From the NCBI RefSeq assembly GCF_044227025.1, contig NZ_JBGAFX010000001.1, positions 914,346-978,345 on the forward strand: DNA of 64,000 bases, in the 5' to 3' direction. Origin of the DNA: Dokdonella_A sp044227025. Its GTDB lineage: Bacteria > Pseudomonadota > Gammaproteobacteria > Xanthomonadales > Rhodanobacteraceae. Below the pieces are notes generated by a model. The model was given only the letters and a program-made list of their open reading frames with translations. It did not search any database and was not told where the DNA came from. The first letter of the stretch is position 1. Each line of letters opens with the position of its first letter. Positions 23,124 to 32,700 of the stretch are shown piece after piece. The position numbers and the translations under genes are program-made.

Positions 23124-26100
23124 GCGCGCCCGCCGATTGGACTGCACTGAAGTTGGCCGGGCATGGTCGAAGCCTGGTCGAGGCGAGCGCCGGTACCGGC
23201 AAGACCTGGACCATCGGCATGGTGTACTTGCGCCTGCTGCTCGAACAACGACGGTCGCCGCGACGCATCATCGTCAGCACCTTCACCAATGCTGCGGCGG
23301 CCGAGCTGGCCGAGCGCCTGCGCGCCAGGCTGCTGTGGGCGTTGGCCGAGGCGACGCGACACGCTGCCGGCGATGGGGTGGTCGCCGACAGGGACGAAGC
23401 GTCCGACCGAGCATGGCTGCGTAATCGCTGGCGCGCCGACGCCTCCGCACTGAGCGCCGATACGCAGCTTCTGCAGGCCGCGCTAGGCGAACTCGATGCC
23501 GCGCCGGTGTTCACGCTGCACGCACTGTGTGCACGCGTGTTGGTCGATCATCCATTCGTGGCCAGCGCGCTGTTCCACGGACGCGAGATGATCGATGGCC
23601 GCACGCTGGAGACTGCGTTGGTCGCCGACCTGTGGCGGGTCGTCGCGCAGGGGGAAGCGTCGGACCCGCTGGTCGAGCTCGCGCGCCATGCGCAGATGAC
23701 CCGCGCCCGGCTCAGGAAGTACGTGCCGGTGTTGGCGCAACCGAATGTGACCGTCGCCGGTGCATCGCCGGAAGCACTGGTTGCGGCGACCGAAGACATC
23801 GTTGGCAGTCGGGCGGACTTCGCGGGAAAACTGCGCTCGGTTCTGGATGAGCCGGGCTTGTTGAGTGCCAACGGCAGAACCCGCAAGGCATGGAGTGCGC
23901 TCGCCGATGCGCTGGCTAGCAGCGCGGAACTGGGTCAGGCCATCGCCGATCATCACGACACGCTGCGCGATGCCATCCAGTTGATGAAGGGCGTCAACAA
24001 GTCCGGCAAGGAACACCCTGCGGTACTCCAGCTCGTGGAGCAATCTGCGCTGATTGCGAACTCGCTGCCGTTGCTGGCGGACCTTGCCAGCAACCTCCCG
24101 CTGCGCCGCTTCCTGGCCGCCGCCCAGCGCTGGTGTCGGGACAGCATGCAGTCGCGGCTGGATGCGCTCAACCAGTCCACGTTCGATCAGCTGCTGCATG
24201 CCGTGCATGCGGCGCTGGAACCGCGCGACGGGCAGCGCGCGCTGGCCGATGCGCTGTACGCGGCGTGGCCGGTGGCCCTGGTGGACGAGTTCCAGGATAC
24301 CGATCCGGTGCAGTTCGGCATCCTCGATGCGATCTATCGCGCTGCCGACCGCGAGCCGCGTGGACGGCTGCTGATGATCGGCGATCCCAAACAGGCGATC
24401 TACCGCTTTCGCGGCGGCGACGTGCAGGCGTACGAACGCGCAAAGGGGGCGGTGCCGCCGGAAGATTGCTTGACCCTCGACGTGAACCACCGCTCGAGCC
24501 GTGGCTACGTGAATGCGATCAACGCGTTCTACGCCGTGACCGGCACGCGACTCGGCCCCGAGGATTCGGAGACGACCATCACGTATGAGAGGGTCCAGGC
24601 CAGTGGCCGACGCGATGGCGCGCCGTTGCGCTCCGCCAGATCCGGCAAGCCGATCACACGCCCGCTGGTGTTGCACGAGCAACGCGAGAGCAGTTCTGCG
24701 CCGATGCTCGAAGCCGACGCGTTGCGCGCCTGCGCCGGACAGATCGTGTGGGCACTGTCGGACGAGGGCTACTGCATCGGCGAGGACCCGCTCAAGCCGG
24801 GCGATATCGCGGTCCTGTTGCCGAGCCATGTGCAGATAGCGCGGCTCGCCGCGATGCTGAAAACACGCGGCGTGCCGTGCGTGACGGTGTCGCAGACGAG
24901 CGTGTTCGATACCGACACCGCGCGCGACCTGCGCCTGCTGCTGCACGCGGTGCTGCATGCGGACGATCCGCGCACGATGCGCGCCGCGTTGGTCACGCGC
25001 GTATGGGGCAGGAGCCTCGGCGACTTGCAGGCGCTGCGCCATGACGCGGCGGCATGGGATGCCGAAGCCGCGCGCGTGCATGCGCTGCAGGCGGTGCTGG
25101 CGACACAAGGCCCGCTCGCGGTCGTCATCCGTCTGCTGAAGCAGCACGCGGCGCGCCTGCTCGCGACCGTCGAAGGTGAACGCATGCTCACGGACCTGCG
25201 CCACCTCGGCGAGTTGCTGCAGGAGGCTTGGGAAGAACGGGGTGGCGGCGAACGACTGATGGCGTGGTTTGCCGATCAGATGGATGGCGGCGACGGCACC
25301 GAGACCGCCGCCGACGCGCGCGCACTGCGTCTGGAATCCGAAGCCGGGCGCGTGAAGCTGATGACCTTGCACGTCAGCAAGGGGCTGGAGTTCGGCGTCG
25401 TGTTCCTGCCGCTGATGTGGAAGCACACGCGCCCGCTGCCAGCGCGGAACGGAGCGCAGTGGCTGGCCGATCACGATGGCAGGAACAAGTATCTGGTGGA
25501 AGATCCGGCCAGGGCGCTGGTGCAGCAGCAGGAATTCGAAGAACGCTACCGCATGCTGTACGTGGCGCTGACGCGTGCCATTCACGCCTGCCATGTCTTC
25601 ACGCTGTCGCCGGAGGTCCGGGACGAGCAAAAGCAGCTCGACGATGCGCCACTGAATGCGCTCGATCTCTCGGGCCTGTGGTCCGCCGGGAGCGCCGCAA
25701 GCGCATCCGTCGCACATCACGTCGGCTGGGAAACGCATGGCGAGCTGCAGTGGTCAGCGCCCGCGGCAGGGAGTGCGGCGCGCGTCGCTCGCGCACTGCC
25801 CCCCGCGCCGCGCGGGCCGCTGCCGATGCGCCACAGCTTCACCACGCTCAGCGGTGGCGGCGGATCACGCGTGGCCGAAGCGGACGCCGCCGCGGACGAC
25901 GAGGGTGTGGAGTCGACGTCGCCGGAGGCCGCGCTCGACGCCGCCGAGGTGGAGGCCACCCCGCCCACCTGCACCTTCCACGCCGAGCTTGATCACCTGT
26001 CGACGGTGGCTGGCACGGATTTCGGCAACGCCGTGCATTCGATTTTCGAGAAGCGCGTTGCCGGTGTTTCTCTGCTCGCGCAGCCAGCGCGCGTGCGCGC

Positions 26101-26755
26101 TGCGCTGGACGAGTTTGGCGTGCGCGCGCGCGACGGCGACACCGACGCGCTGGGCAAGGCGCTCGCCGTGCGCCTGCAGGGCGTGCTCGAAGCGCGGCTC
26201 GGCGGCGACGACGGCCCGTCGCTGTTCGATCTGTCGGCAGAGGACATGCGTGCCGAAATGGAGTTCAACTACCTGCTCGGCGGCGCCTCGCTGCGGGCGC
26301 TGCGCGAGACCTGCGAGGCGAACGGCGAGCATGGACTCGTGCCCGCGCGCGAGCAGGCGCTGGCGGGACTCATGAACGGCAAGATCGATCTCCTGTTCGC
26401 CCATGGCGGGCGCTTTCATGTGCTCGACTACAAGGGCAACCAGCTCGCCCGCGGCGCGCGCGCGTGTCTGGAGGACTATGCGCCCGAAGCGCTCGAAGAA
26501 AAAATGAACCACACCGGCTACCGCTTCCAGGCGCTGCTGTACACGATCGCCGTGGAGCGCTATCTGCGCGAACGTCTCGGCACGCGCTACCTGCGCACGC
26601 AACACCTGGGCGACTGCTGGTATCTGTTCATCCGCGCGGCTGGCCTGCACCTGCCGGACGGAACGCCTTGCGGTGTCTGGCGCCACCGCTTCAGCGACGC
26701 ACTGCTCGATGGCGTGCAGGACGTGCTCGGCTCCAGTCTGCGGGAGGTCGCATGA
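23120..26755 (+). CDS. recB: Exodeoxyribonuclease V beta subunit RecB
   Basis: The 1211-residue 3'-5' helicase and nuclease of RecBCD. Walker A ASAGTGKT is at residues 22-29. UvrD-family motifs follow: VSTFTNAAAAELAERLR, LVDEFQDTDPVQFGILD, IGDPKQAIYRFRGGDV, LMTLHVSKGLEFGVVF, and EERYRMLYVALTRA. The C-terminal nuclease domain shows FGNAVHSIFE, NGKIDLLF and HVLDYKGNQL; the Asp-Asp-Lys catalytic set is present, so nuclease activity should be intact. It starts inside the recC stop (ATGA) and ends inside the recD start (ATGA), so all three subunits are probably translationally coupled. Confidence 0.97.
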   Translation: MSAPADWTALKLAGHGRSLVEASAGTGKTWTIGMVYLRLLLEQRRSPRRIIVSTFTNAAAAELAERLRARLLWALAEATRHAAGDGVVADRDEASDRAWLRNRWRADASALSADTQLLQAALGELDAAPVFTLHALCARVLVDHPFVASALFHGREMIDGRTLETALVADLWRVVAQGEASDPLVELARHAQMTRARLRKYVPVLAQPNVTVAGASPEALVAATEDIVGSRADFAGKLRSVLDEPGLLSANGRTRKAWSALADALASSAELGQAIADHHDTLRDAIQLMKGVNKSGKEHPAVLQLVEQSALIANSLPLLADLASNLPLRRFLAAAQRWCRDSMQSRLDALNQSTFDQLLHAVHAALEPRDGQRALADALYAAWPVALVDEFQDTDPVQFGILDAIYRAADREPRGRLLMIGDPKQAIYRFRGGDVQAYERAKGAVPPEDCLTLDVNHRSSRGYVNAINAFYAVTGTRLGPEDSETTITYERVQASGRRDGAPLRSARSGKPITRPLVLHEQRESSSAPMLEADALRACAGQIVWALSDEGYCIGEDPLKPGDIAVLLPSHVQIARLAAMLKTRGVPCVTVSQTSVFDTDTARDLRLLLHAVLHADDPRTMRAALVTRVWGRSLGDLQALRHDAAAWDAEAARVHALQAVLATQGPLAVVIRLLKQHAARLLATVEGERMLTDLRHLGELLQEAWEERGGGERLMAWFADQMDGGDGTETAADARALRLESEAGRVKLMTLHVSKGLEFGVVFLPLMWKHTRPLPARNGAQWLADHDGRNKYLVEDPARALVQQQEFEERYRMLYVALTRAIHACHVFTLSPEVRDEQKQLDDAPLNALDLSGLWSAGSAASASVAHHVGWETHGELQWSAPAAGSAARVARALPPAPRGPLPMRHSFTTLSGGGGSRVAEADAAADDEGVESTSPEAALDAAEVEATPPTCTFHAELDHLSTVAGTDFGNAVHSIFEKRVAGVSLLAQPARVRAALDEFGVRARDGDTDALGKALAVRLQGVLEARLGGDDGPSLFDLSAEDMRAEMEFNYLLGGASLRALRETCEANGEHGLVPAREQALAGLMNGKIDLLFAHGGRFHVLDYKGNQLARGARACLEDYAPEALEEKMNHTGYRFQALLYTIAVERYLRERLGTRYLRTQHLGDCWYLFIRAAGLHLPDGTPCGVWRHRFSDALLDGVQDVLGSSLREVA

Positions 26756-28665
26756 ACACGTACGTCGCCGGACAGCAATTCGATTTTCGCGAACGGCCAT
26801 CGCACACCGCGCTGCCCGAGGAATGGCGCGAACTCGACCGCGCCGTGTGGCGCTGGGTGCGCGCGCACGGCGGTGATGAAGCCACCGCGCACGCAGCGGC
26901 ATGGGCGAGCCATGCCGAAGGGCAGGGACACAGCGCGTTGCCGCTGTCGATGACGGTGAACAACGGCGACCCGGCGCTGGCTGCGAAACTGCGCACGACG
27001 CTTGCGCGCAGCACCCTGGTGGCCGATGTCGGCAAGGAGCAGGAAGGACCGCGTCCATTCGTGCTCGAGGGCGAGCATTTCTACCTGATGCGCAACCACC
27101 GTGCCGAAGTCGCGGTGGCGCGCGAGCTCGCGCGTCGGCGTGGCGCGAGCGTGCCCGCGCGCTGCCCGTTGTCGGACGATGAACTGCGTGGGTTGTTCAA
27201 CGGCAGCTGGTCCGATGCGGAAGAGCGCCAGCGCGCCGCCGTCCGTCAGGCCATCGGTCGACGCCTGATGGTGCTCACCGGTGGTCCCGGTACCGGCAAG
27301 ACCACCACCGTGCTGCGCATGCTGCTCGGCCTGTCGCGCGAGCATCACGCGCAGACCGGCCGCTTGCCACAGTTGCGGATCGCGGCGCCGACCGGGAAGG
27401 CGGCGCAACGTTTGAGCGAATCGCTGCGCAACGGCGCCATGCGCCTGCGCGGTGCTGCACAGCCCGTGGGTGAGGCTTGGATCGCGCATCTCGATGCCGT
27501 GCTTGGCGCGGAATCGGGCACCGTGCATCGACTCCTCGGCAGTCGCGGCCGCAATGGCGGCTACGCATTCCACGCCGACGAGCCGTTGCCCGCCGACATG
27601 GTGGTCGTCGACGAGGCCTCGATGCTCGACCTCGGCCTGCTGCGCGCGCTGCTCGATGCACTGCGCGACGATGCCGCGCTGGTGCTGGTCGGGGATGCCG
27701 ACCAGCTCACTTCGGTCGGCACCGGCTCGATCATGATGGACATCGTGCAGGCGCTGGACGCGGATCCGCGCGAGGATCTGGTGCGCCTCGTGCACTGTTT
27801 CCGCGCCGATGTCACGTTGGTGCCCATCAACGAAGCGGTGCGCGCCGGCGATCCGGCCGCTTTCGCCAGCGCGATGGAAAGCGCGGCGGCACACACCGCG
27901 TCCAACGGACGCTGCGCGGCCGTGTCGAAGCTCGTCGCCGACCTGCCTTCGCTGCGCCGCCAGTTGACGGCCTGGACGCGCAACCTGCAAGGCGTGCTGG
28001 AAGACGCGAACATCACCACCGCCGTCGCTGCGACCGACGTCTCGCTTGCCGTGCGTCTGGATGCGCTGCGTCGTCAGCAGTTGCTGTGCGCGTTGCGCGA
28101 GGGACCGTTCGGTGCCGTGCAGGTCGCCACCGCGATCGCCGCGCGCTTGCGCAACTGGGACGCATTGTCGCCATGGGCGGGGAGTCCCTGGTACCCGGGT
28201 CGTGCCGTCATCATCACGCGCAGCGACCATGCCGCGCGCCTGTACAACGGCGATGTCGGCCTGTGTGTGCTGGTCGAGAGCGCCAATGATCAACCCGTGT
28301 TGCAGGTCGCGTTCGAGCCCACGCCGGATGCGTCCGCGGAGTCGGTGGACTCCGGTGCAAGCGCGCGCGTGCGCCTGTTCGATCCGGGCACCCTGCCGCC
28401 GCACGAGGATGCCTTCGCGCTGACCGTGCACAAGAGCCAGGGCTCCGAGTACGACCACGTCGCCGTGCTGCTTCCGCCCGACGCCGAATCCCCGCTGCTG
28501 GTGCGCCAGACGCTGTACACCGGCCTGTCTCGCGCGCGCCGATCGCTGGAGCTCTGGAGCGTTCCCGCCGCGACCGACAAAGCCATCGGCACGGTGCTGC
28601 GCAGGCATGGCCGGCTCGCGCAAAGGGTGCTGGACGAAGCGGGGTCCGGGCTGGACGGGCCGTGA
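26752..28665 (+). CDS. recD: Exodeoxyribonuclease V alpha subunit RecD
   Basis: The 637-residue 5'-3' SF1B helicase subunit of RecBCD. Walker A GGPGTGKTTTV lies near residue 180, Walker B/motif II is VVVDEASMLDLGLL, and motif III is LVLVGDADQLTSVG. Late motifs are FALTVHKSQGSEYDHV and TLYTGLSRARRSLELW. It overlaps recB by 4 bp. A GC hairpin with TTTT follows at 28683, closing the operon before the opposite-strand tRNA-Met. Confidence 0.96.
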   Translation: MNTYVAGQQFDFRERPSHTALPEEWRELDRAVWRWVRAHGGDEATAHAAAWASHAEGQGHSALPLSMTVNNGDPALAAKLRTTLARSTLVADVGKEQEGPRPFVLEGEHFYLMRNHRAEVAVARELARRRGASVPARCPLSDDELRGLFNGSWSDAEERQRAAVRQAIGRRLMVLTGGPGTGKTTTVLRMLLGLSREHHAQTGRLPQLRIAAPTGKAAQRLSESLRNGAMRLRGAAQPVGEAWIAHLDAVLGAESGTVHRLLGSRGRNGGYAFHADEPLPADMVVVDEASMLDLGLLRALLDALRDDAALVLVGDADQLTSVGTGSIMMDIVQALDADPREDLVRLVHCFRADVTLVPINEAVRAGDPAAFASAMESAAAHTASNGRCAAVSKLVADLPSLRRQLTAWTRNLQGVLEDANITTAVAATDVSLAVRLDALRRQQLLCALREGPFGAVQVATAIAARLRNWDALSPWAGSPWYPGRAVIITRSDHAARLYNGDVGLCVLVESANDQPVLQVAFEPTPDASAESVDSGASARVRLFDPGTLPPHEDAFALTVHKSQGSEYDHVAVLLPPDAESPLLVRQTLYTGLSRARRSLELWSVPAATDKAIGTVLRRHGRLAQRVLDEAGSGLDGP

Positions 28666-28682
28666 AGCTCGGGGGCTCGCGT

Positions 28683-28699
28683 CCCGCGGAGCGGGTTTT
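28683..28699 (+). terminator. Intrinsic terminator after recD
   Basis: CCCGC, a GGA loop, GCGGG and TTTT form a short but perfect hairpin with T-tract 18 nt after the recD stop. Confidence 0.6.
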
Positions 28700-28713
28700 C
28701 ACCGGCAGCTTTT

Positions 28714-28790
28714 TGGTGGCTATGGGTGGACTCGAACCACCGACCCCAGCATTATGAGTGCTGTGCTCTAACCGGCTGAGCTACATAGCC
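28714..28790 (-). tRNA. tRNA-Met (CAT), elongator
   Basis: On the minus strand a full cloverleaf is readable. The acceptor GGCTATG pairs with CATAGCC, the D-arm has AGCTCAGCCGGTTAGAGC, the anticodon loop is CTCATAA, and the T-arm is GGTTCGAGTCC. The CCA is encoded (28714-28716). Identity by comparison from memory with E. coli tRNAs: the acceptor and D-arm match elongator Met rather than initiator (first pair here is G-C) or the CAT-reading Ile2. Confidence 0.93.
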
Positions 28791-28935
28791 AAGAGGCGCC
28801 TCGCCGGACATGCGCGAGGGGCGTGCGATTCTAGTGCGCTGCGTCACGGTGTCAAGCCGCCTGTCTCGTCCAGCCTTGCCGCGCGTGCGAGGCGTGTGGA
28901 AGAATCGGGCGCATGTACTTGATTGGCCATCATCC

Positions 28936-29466
28936 ATGATCGATCCCGATGGCTACCGACCCAATGTCGGCATCATCCTGCTTAACGCCCACGGGCATGT
29001 GTTCTGGGCGCGCCGCATCGGCCGTGACGGCTGGCAGTTCCCGCAGGGCGGGATGCGCAGCGACGAGACGCCGATCGAGGCGATGTACCGCGAGCTCGAG
29101 GAGGAAACCGGCTTGCGCCCGCAGCATGTCGAGGTGCTCGGCGCCACGCCCGGCTGGTTGCGCTATCGCCTGCCGCCGCGGCTGGTGCGCCGGCATTCGC
29201 ATCCGGTCTGCATCGGCCAGAAGCAGGTCTGGTTTCTGCTGCGACTGGTCGGCGATGAATCGGCGGTGTGCCTCGATGCCAACGAAAAGCCCGAGTTCGA
29301 TCTGTGGCGCTGGGTCGACTTCTGGTATCCGGCTGCGCATGTGGTGACCTTCAAGCGGCGCGTCTACGAGCAGGCGTTGCGCCATCTGGTCGTGCTGGCC
29401 GAGAACAGCTGTTCCGTGACCCTGCGCGAGCAGCACTGGACGGTCGAGCTGGCGACCGCAACCTGA
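28936..29466 (+). CDS. rppH: RNA pyrophosphohydrolase RppH
   Basis: Nudix hydrolase that removes pyrophosphate from 5' ends of mRNA and starts RNase E-dependent decay. The 176-residue protein begins MIDPDGYRPNVGIILLN, the usual RppH start. The Nudix box is intact: GGMRSDETPIEAMYRELEEETGL at about residues 38-60 (broken here as GGMRSDETPI and AMYRELEEETGL). QKQVWFLLRL and FKRRVYEQAL are also family-typical. The longer frame from 28810 runs through the tRNA leader side and is not used. A GC-rich hairpin-free gap separates it from bfd. Confidence 0.95.
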   Translation: MIDPDGYRPNVGIILLNAHGHVFWARRIGRDGWQFPQGGMRSDETPIEAMYRELEEETGLRPQHVEVLGATPGWLRYRLPPRLVRRHSHPVCIGQKQVWFLLRLVGDESAVCLDANEKPEFDLWRWVDFWYPAAHVVTFKRRVYEQALRHLVVLAENSCSVTLREQHWTVELATAT

Positions 29467-29493
29467 ACGAAGACTCCGACGCCCGTTCGGGTG

Positions 29494-29522
29494 TTGACAA
29501 TCATTCGCATTTACATTCAAAT
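29494..29522 (+). promoter_or_regulatory. Promoter with overlapping Fur-box-like sequence upstream of bfd
   Basis: A consensus -35 TTGACA (29494-29499) is followed after 17 nt by TCAAAT (29517-29522). Overlapping it, GACAATCATTCGCAT resembles half of the Fur consensus, with AATCATT exact. This is one of the most AT-rich spots in the window and lies 31 nt before bfd, a gene usually iron-repressed. Confidence 0.6.
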
Positions 29523-29552
29523 GGCGACCATCCAGCCTTGGATATCCGCCGA

Positions 29553-29762
29553 ATGTACGTCTGCATCTGCAACGCCGTCACCGACCGGGCAATCCGCGAA
29601 GCCGCCGCGAGCGGCGCGAGTTCGTTCGACGAAGTGCGCAGCCGCACCGGTTGCGCCGATTGCTGCGGCAGCTGCGAAGACCTCGCCGCGCAGATCTTCC
29701 AGGACGCGCAACGCGCGAACATGCGTCCGCTTGACCTGCCGGTGTTCGCCCGGGCCGCCTGA
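29553..29762 (+). CDS. bfd: Bacterioferritin-associated ferredoxin Bfd
   Basis: A 69-residue [2Fe-2S] protein that reduces bacterioferritin heme to release stored iron. The four cysteines are in the expected places: MYVCICN at the start and CADCCGSC around residues 34-41 (one extra Cys is present in this cluster). The start at 29553 gives the conserved MYVCICNAVTD. It is preceded by a Fur-like promoter and followed after 260 bp by bfr, so the release factor and store are neighbours but probably separately controlled. Confidence 0.93.
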   Translation: MYVCICNAVTDRAIREAAASGASSFDEVRSRTGCADCCGSCEDLAAQIFQDAQRANMRPLDLPVFARAA

Positions 29763-30022
29763 GGCCCCCGCCGCCGTCGCATGGCTGGGCGGCGAGTGTC
29801 CGTGTGGTACGTCGCGCACTGCGCTCCTGCCACCGCATCGGACCCGCGACATGCGACGTGCGTCATGCATCGGTCGCACTTCAGTGCTTCACCGCGCGCA
29901 AATGCGTGCGATTTTCGTTTCGACCCGGCATGGCGATGCGGCGTTATGCTCGCGTATCGATCGGTGGTCCTGTCGCACGCGAATCCACGCTGGCGCCCAC
30001 CCCGCATCACGGGAGAATCCGC

Positions 30023-30493
30023 ATGAAGGGCGATCCGAAGATCATCGCGCACCTCAACAAGGCGCTGTTCAACGAACTCACCGCGATCAACCAGTATTTC
30101 CTGCACGCGCGCATGTATCGCAACTGGGGCTACAAGGAACTGGCCGAACACGAGTACAAGGAATCGATCGACGAGATGAAGCACGCCGATCGCCTGATCG
30201 AGCGCATCCTGTTCCTCGATGGCCTGCCGAACCTGCAGGCACTCGGCAAGCTGCTCATCGGCGAGTCGCCGAAGGAAGCGCTTGTGTGCGATCTCAAGCT
30301 GGAGATGCTTGCGGTGCCCGACCTGAAGGCCGCGATCGTGGATTGCGAGGCGCTCGGCGACTATGTCAGCCGCGAGCTGTTCGAGGACATCCTCGGATCC
30401 GAGGAGGAACACATCGACTGGCTCGAGACGCAGCTCGGCCTGATCGACCGTCTCGGCGAGGTTGCGTATCTGCAGACCAAGGTTGGGAGTTGA
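30023..30493 (+). CDS. bfr: Bacterioferritin
   Basis: A 156-residue subunit of the 24-mer heme-containing iron store. Numbering fits E. coli Bfr exactly at key sites: Glu18 (LFNELTAIN), Glu51-Met52-x-His54 (DEMKHAD; Met52 is the heme ligand), and the second Glu/His pair in EEEHIDWLE. Ferroxidase and heme sites therefore look intact. GGGAGAATCCGC precedes the ATG. It probably works with Bfd just upstream. Confidence 0.96.
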   Translation: MKGDPKIIAHLNKALFNELTAINQYFLHARMYRNWGYKELAEHEYKESIDEMKHADRLIERILFLDGLPNLQALGKLLIGESPKEALVCDLKLEMLAVPDLKAAIVDCEALGDYVSRELFEDILGSEEEHIDWLETQLGLIDRLGEVAYLQTKVGS

Positions 30494-30757
30494 TCGCAGC
30501 GCGCGTTCGCTTTTCAGGCTTGCCGCTCCTGTCATCCGGCGGGAAGAGCGCGCGAACCGCCCAATGATGCGCATGCGGAGTTGATCGTTTCGCGCAATCG
30601 CCAAGCGCTTGCGTGGATTGAGGGCCGGGCAGGGCGGGTCGAGCGCGCAGCGCGAGTCCGGCCGCGCGTCGCGAAATCGTCGCCGATCGACGGCGGCACA
30701 CGCTTCGCGCGTACCGCCCTACCGTACTGCGCCGGACACAAACGGTTTCGAGCGCGG

Positions 30758-32422
30758 TCAGACTTTGTGGCCGTGGAAGTCGAATGCGAGGTCGCTGTCG
30801 GCGGCCTGCACGAAATTGCCCTGGATGAGATCGACGCCGGTCAGGCACAGCGCCGCGGCGCCGCGTGCGTCCTCGACGCGCGGTGCGATCACGCGCGTGC
30901 CCCGCGCGTGCAGGCTTTCGACCATTGCGACGAACGCTTCGCGTGATTCCGGTGTATCGGCAGACGGCCGAGGCGCCAGTTTGACGAAGTCGAGCGGGAG
31001 CGAAGGCAGCGGATGCACGTCGGCGAGTTCCTCGTCGAACCCCGACACCGACAGGCGCACTCCGAGTTCGCGCAGCGCGCCCGCATAGCGCTGCACCTCG
31101 GCAGGTGCCTCGATCGCATCGGTGGCGCGCAGTTCTAGCGTGAGCAGGCCGGGCTCGATCGCGTGGCGCGCTAGCACTGCGGCCAGCCACGCCGGCATCT
31201 GTGCTTCGCGCACGCTGGCGAGCGACTGGCTGACGAACAAGTGCATCGGCGCTTGTCCGTCGCGACCGACCATGCGCTCGACGCAGTGCCTGATCACCCA
31301 TCGATCGATCGCACCGATCAGCCCGGCGCGTTCCGCCGCAGGCACGATTTCGGAGGCGGCGTGCAATTGCCCGTCGCGATCGCGCAGGCGCAGCAGCGCC
31401 TGGAAGCGTTCCTCTTCGTCGCCGCGCACCGACATGATCGGCTGGAACACGACTTCGAATCCGGAATTCTCGAGTGCGAAGCGGATCACGTCGACGAGCT
31501 TGCCATCGACGCGGGCATCGATGTCGCGCACGAGGAAGACGCCGTGCCGATCCTGCGCCTGTGCGGCATGCACGACTGCACGCGCGGCGTCATACATGGC
31601 GCCGGCATTGCGTGCGCCGCGCAGTGTGCATACCGCGACGTCGAAGACGGTGCCGCGTCGCACGCTGTCCTCGCGCAGCCGCCGTGCATAGCGTTCGATC
31701 GCGGCCAGATCGAAATTGCGATTGAACACCAGGAAGCGGCCTCCGCCATCCGACGCGACCCGGTCCTCGGCTTCGACCTGCGAGCACAGCACGCGCAAGG
31801 TCTCCGCGGTGCGCACGGCCGCGTGGGCACGATCCCGGTCCGCTTCGCTCGCCGGCGCCAGCAGCAGCAGGCCGCCGCTGTGGATGCCGGCATCGTCGCG
31901 GACCAGCGCGTCCGACAGTTGCCGCAGCAGTTGCTCGCGCGAGCAGGCCGAGGTGGAGGAAGTCGGCGCGCGTGGTCCCAGCGCGGGTCGTGGCGGTTCG
32001 GCGACCGGCGGTGCGGGCGCCGGTGCCGCAGCGTGCTTCGCTGTCGCGCCGGAGTCCTGGATGGCTGCGGCGCTCGCGACAGCCTCGCGTGGCGCACCCG
32101 GGAGCTGTGTCGGGTCGAGGGCGCCGACCAGCGCCGCCAGTTGCGCGAGGCTCGCGCGATCCGGCGCGCGCGGCGGATCGAGCAGGGCCGCGCAGGCGGA
32201 CTGCAAGGCGTCCAGTTGCGCGGAAACCGCGATCGCGCCGAGCAGGCGGCATGCATGCGAAAGATGCCGTGCATCGTCGGCGACCAGGCGCAGCACGTTG
32301 ACGTCCCACGCCGTGGTCAGGCCACGGCTGCGCCGACGCAGGCGCTCGATGCGCTGCGGCATTTGCAGCACCCAGAGCTGATGCAGCGGCGGTTGGGGTG
32401 CAGCAGGGTCGTTCGCCATCAT
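30758..32422 (-). CDS. Degenerate GGDEF-EAL domain protein, predicted catalytically inactive
   Basis: A 554-residue protein with an N-terminal helical region, a Pro/Ala linker (about residues 130-160), a GGDEF-like domain and an EAL-like domain (from FQPIMSV, about residue 325). The GGDEF motif reads GGGRF. In the EAL domain the signature is QALLRL instead of EALLR, the VNxS segment is FVSQS, DDFGTG is SGFDEE, KID is KLA and AEGVE is APRVE; only QPI and QG remain. Metal and catalytic residues are therefore gone. By analogy with FimX it may bind c-di-GMP or act as a protein scaffold; that is inference. Start chosen at ATG 32422 because GAGGGA precedes it; GTG at 32440 is an alternative. Confidence 0.85.
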   Translation of the reverse strand: MMANDPAAPQPPLHQLWVLQMPQRIERLRRRSRGLTTAWDVNVLRLVADDARHLSHACRLLGAIAVSAQLDALQSACAALLDPPRAPDRASLAQLAALVGALDPTQLPGAPREAVASAAAIQDSGATAKHAAAPAPAPPVAEPPRPALGPRAPTSSTSACSREQLLRQLSDALVRDDAGIHSGGLLLLAPASEADRDRAHAAVRTAETLRVLCSQVEAEDRVASDGGGRFLVFNRNFDLAAIERYARRLREDSVRRGTVFDVAVCTLRGARNAGAMYDAARAVVHAAQAQDRHGVFLVRDIDARVDGKLVDVIRFALENSGFEVVFQPIMSVRGDEEERFQALLRLRDRDGQLHAASEIVPAAERAGLIGAIDRWVIRHCVERMVGRDGQAPMHLFVSQSLASVREAQMPAWLAAVLARHAIEPGLLTLELRATDAIEAPAEVQRYAGALRELGVRLSVSGFDEELADVHPLPSLPLDFVKLAPRPSADTPESREAFVAMVESLHARGTRVIAPRVEDARGAAALCLTGVDLIQGNFVQAADSDLAFDFHGHKV

Positions 32423-32700
32423 GGCAGTCCCTCGCGTCACACCGCGAAACTATACCAGTGCCGGCGCGGATCGGCCTGCCGGTGCCCGCGCGGAGCGTCC
32501 GCGCCCGGCGAGGCCCGTTCCTGCCTCGCCGGCTGCCGGGAGGCCTGTCCGGAATTCAGTTCGCTTGGCGCAGCGCCGGAGGCGCGCCGTAAAGGAGCCC
32601 GGACACCTCGGTTTTGCGACTTCGCGAAACTTCATTCCGCTGCGCTCGACACGAACGGCTTGTGGCGGACTCGTCGCTTGCCGGGATGACGACGTTGGAC

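Noticed and set aside
28714..28790. tRNA-Ile2 (CAT anticodon read as lysidine)
   Set aside because: Acceptor and arm sequences match elongator tRNA-Met better than the E. coli Ile2 gene recalled from memory.
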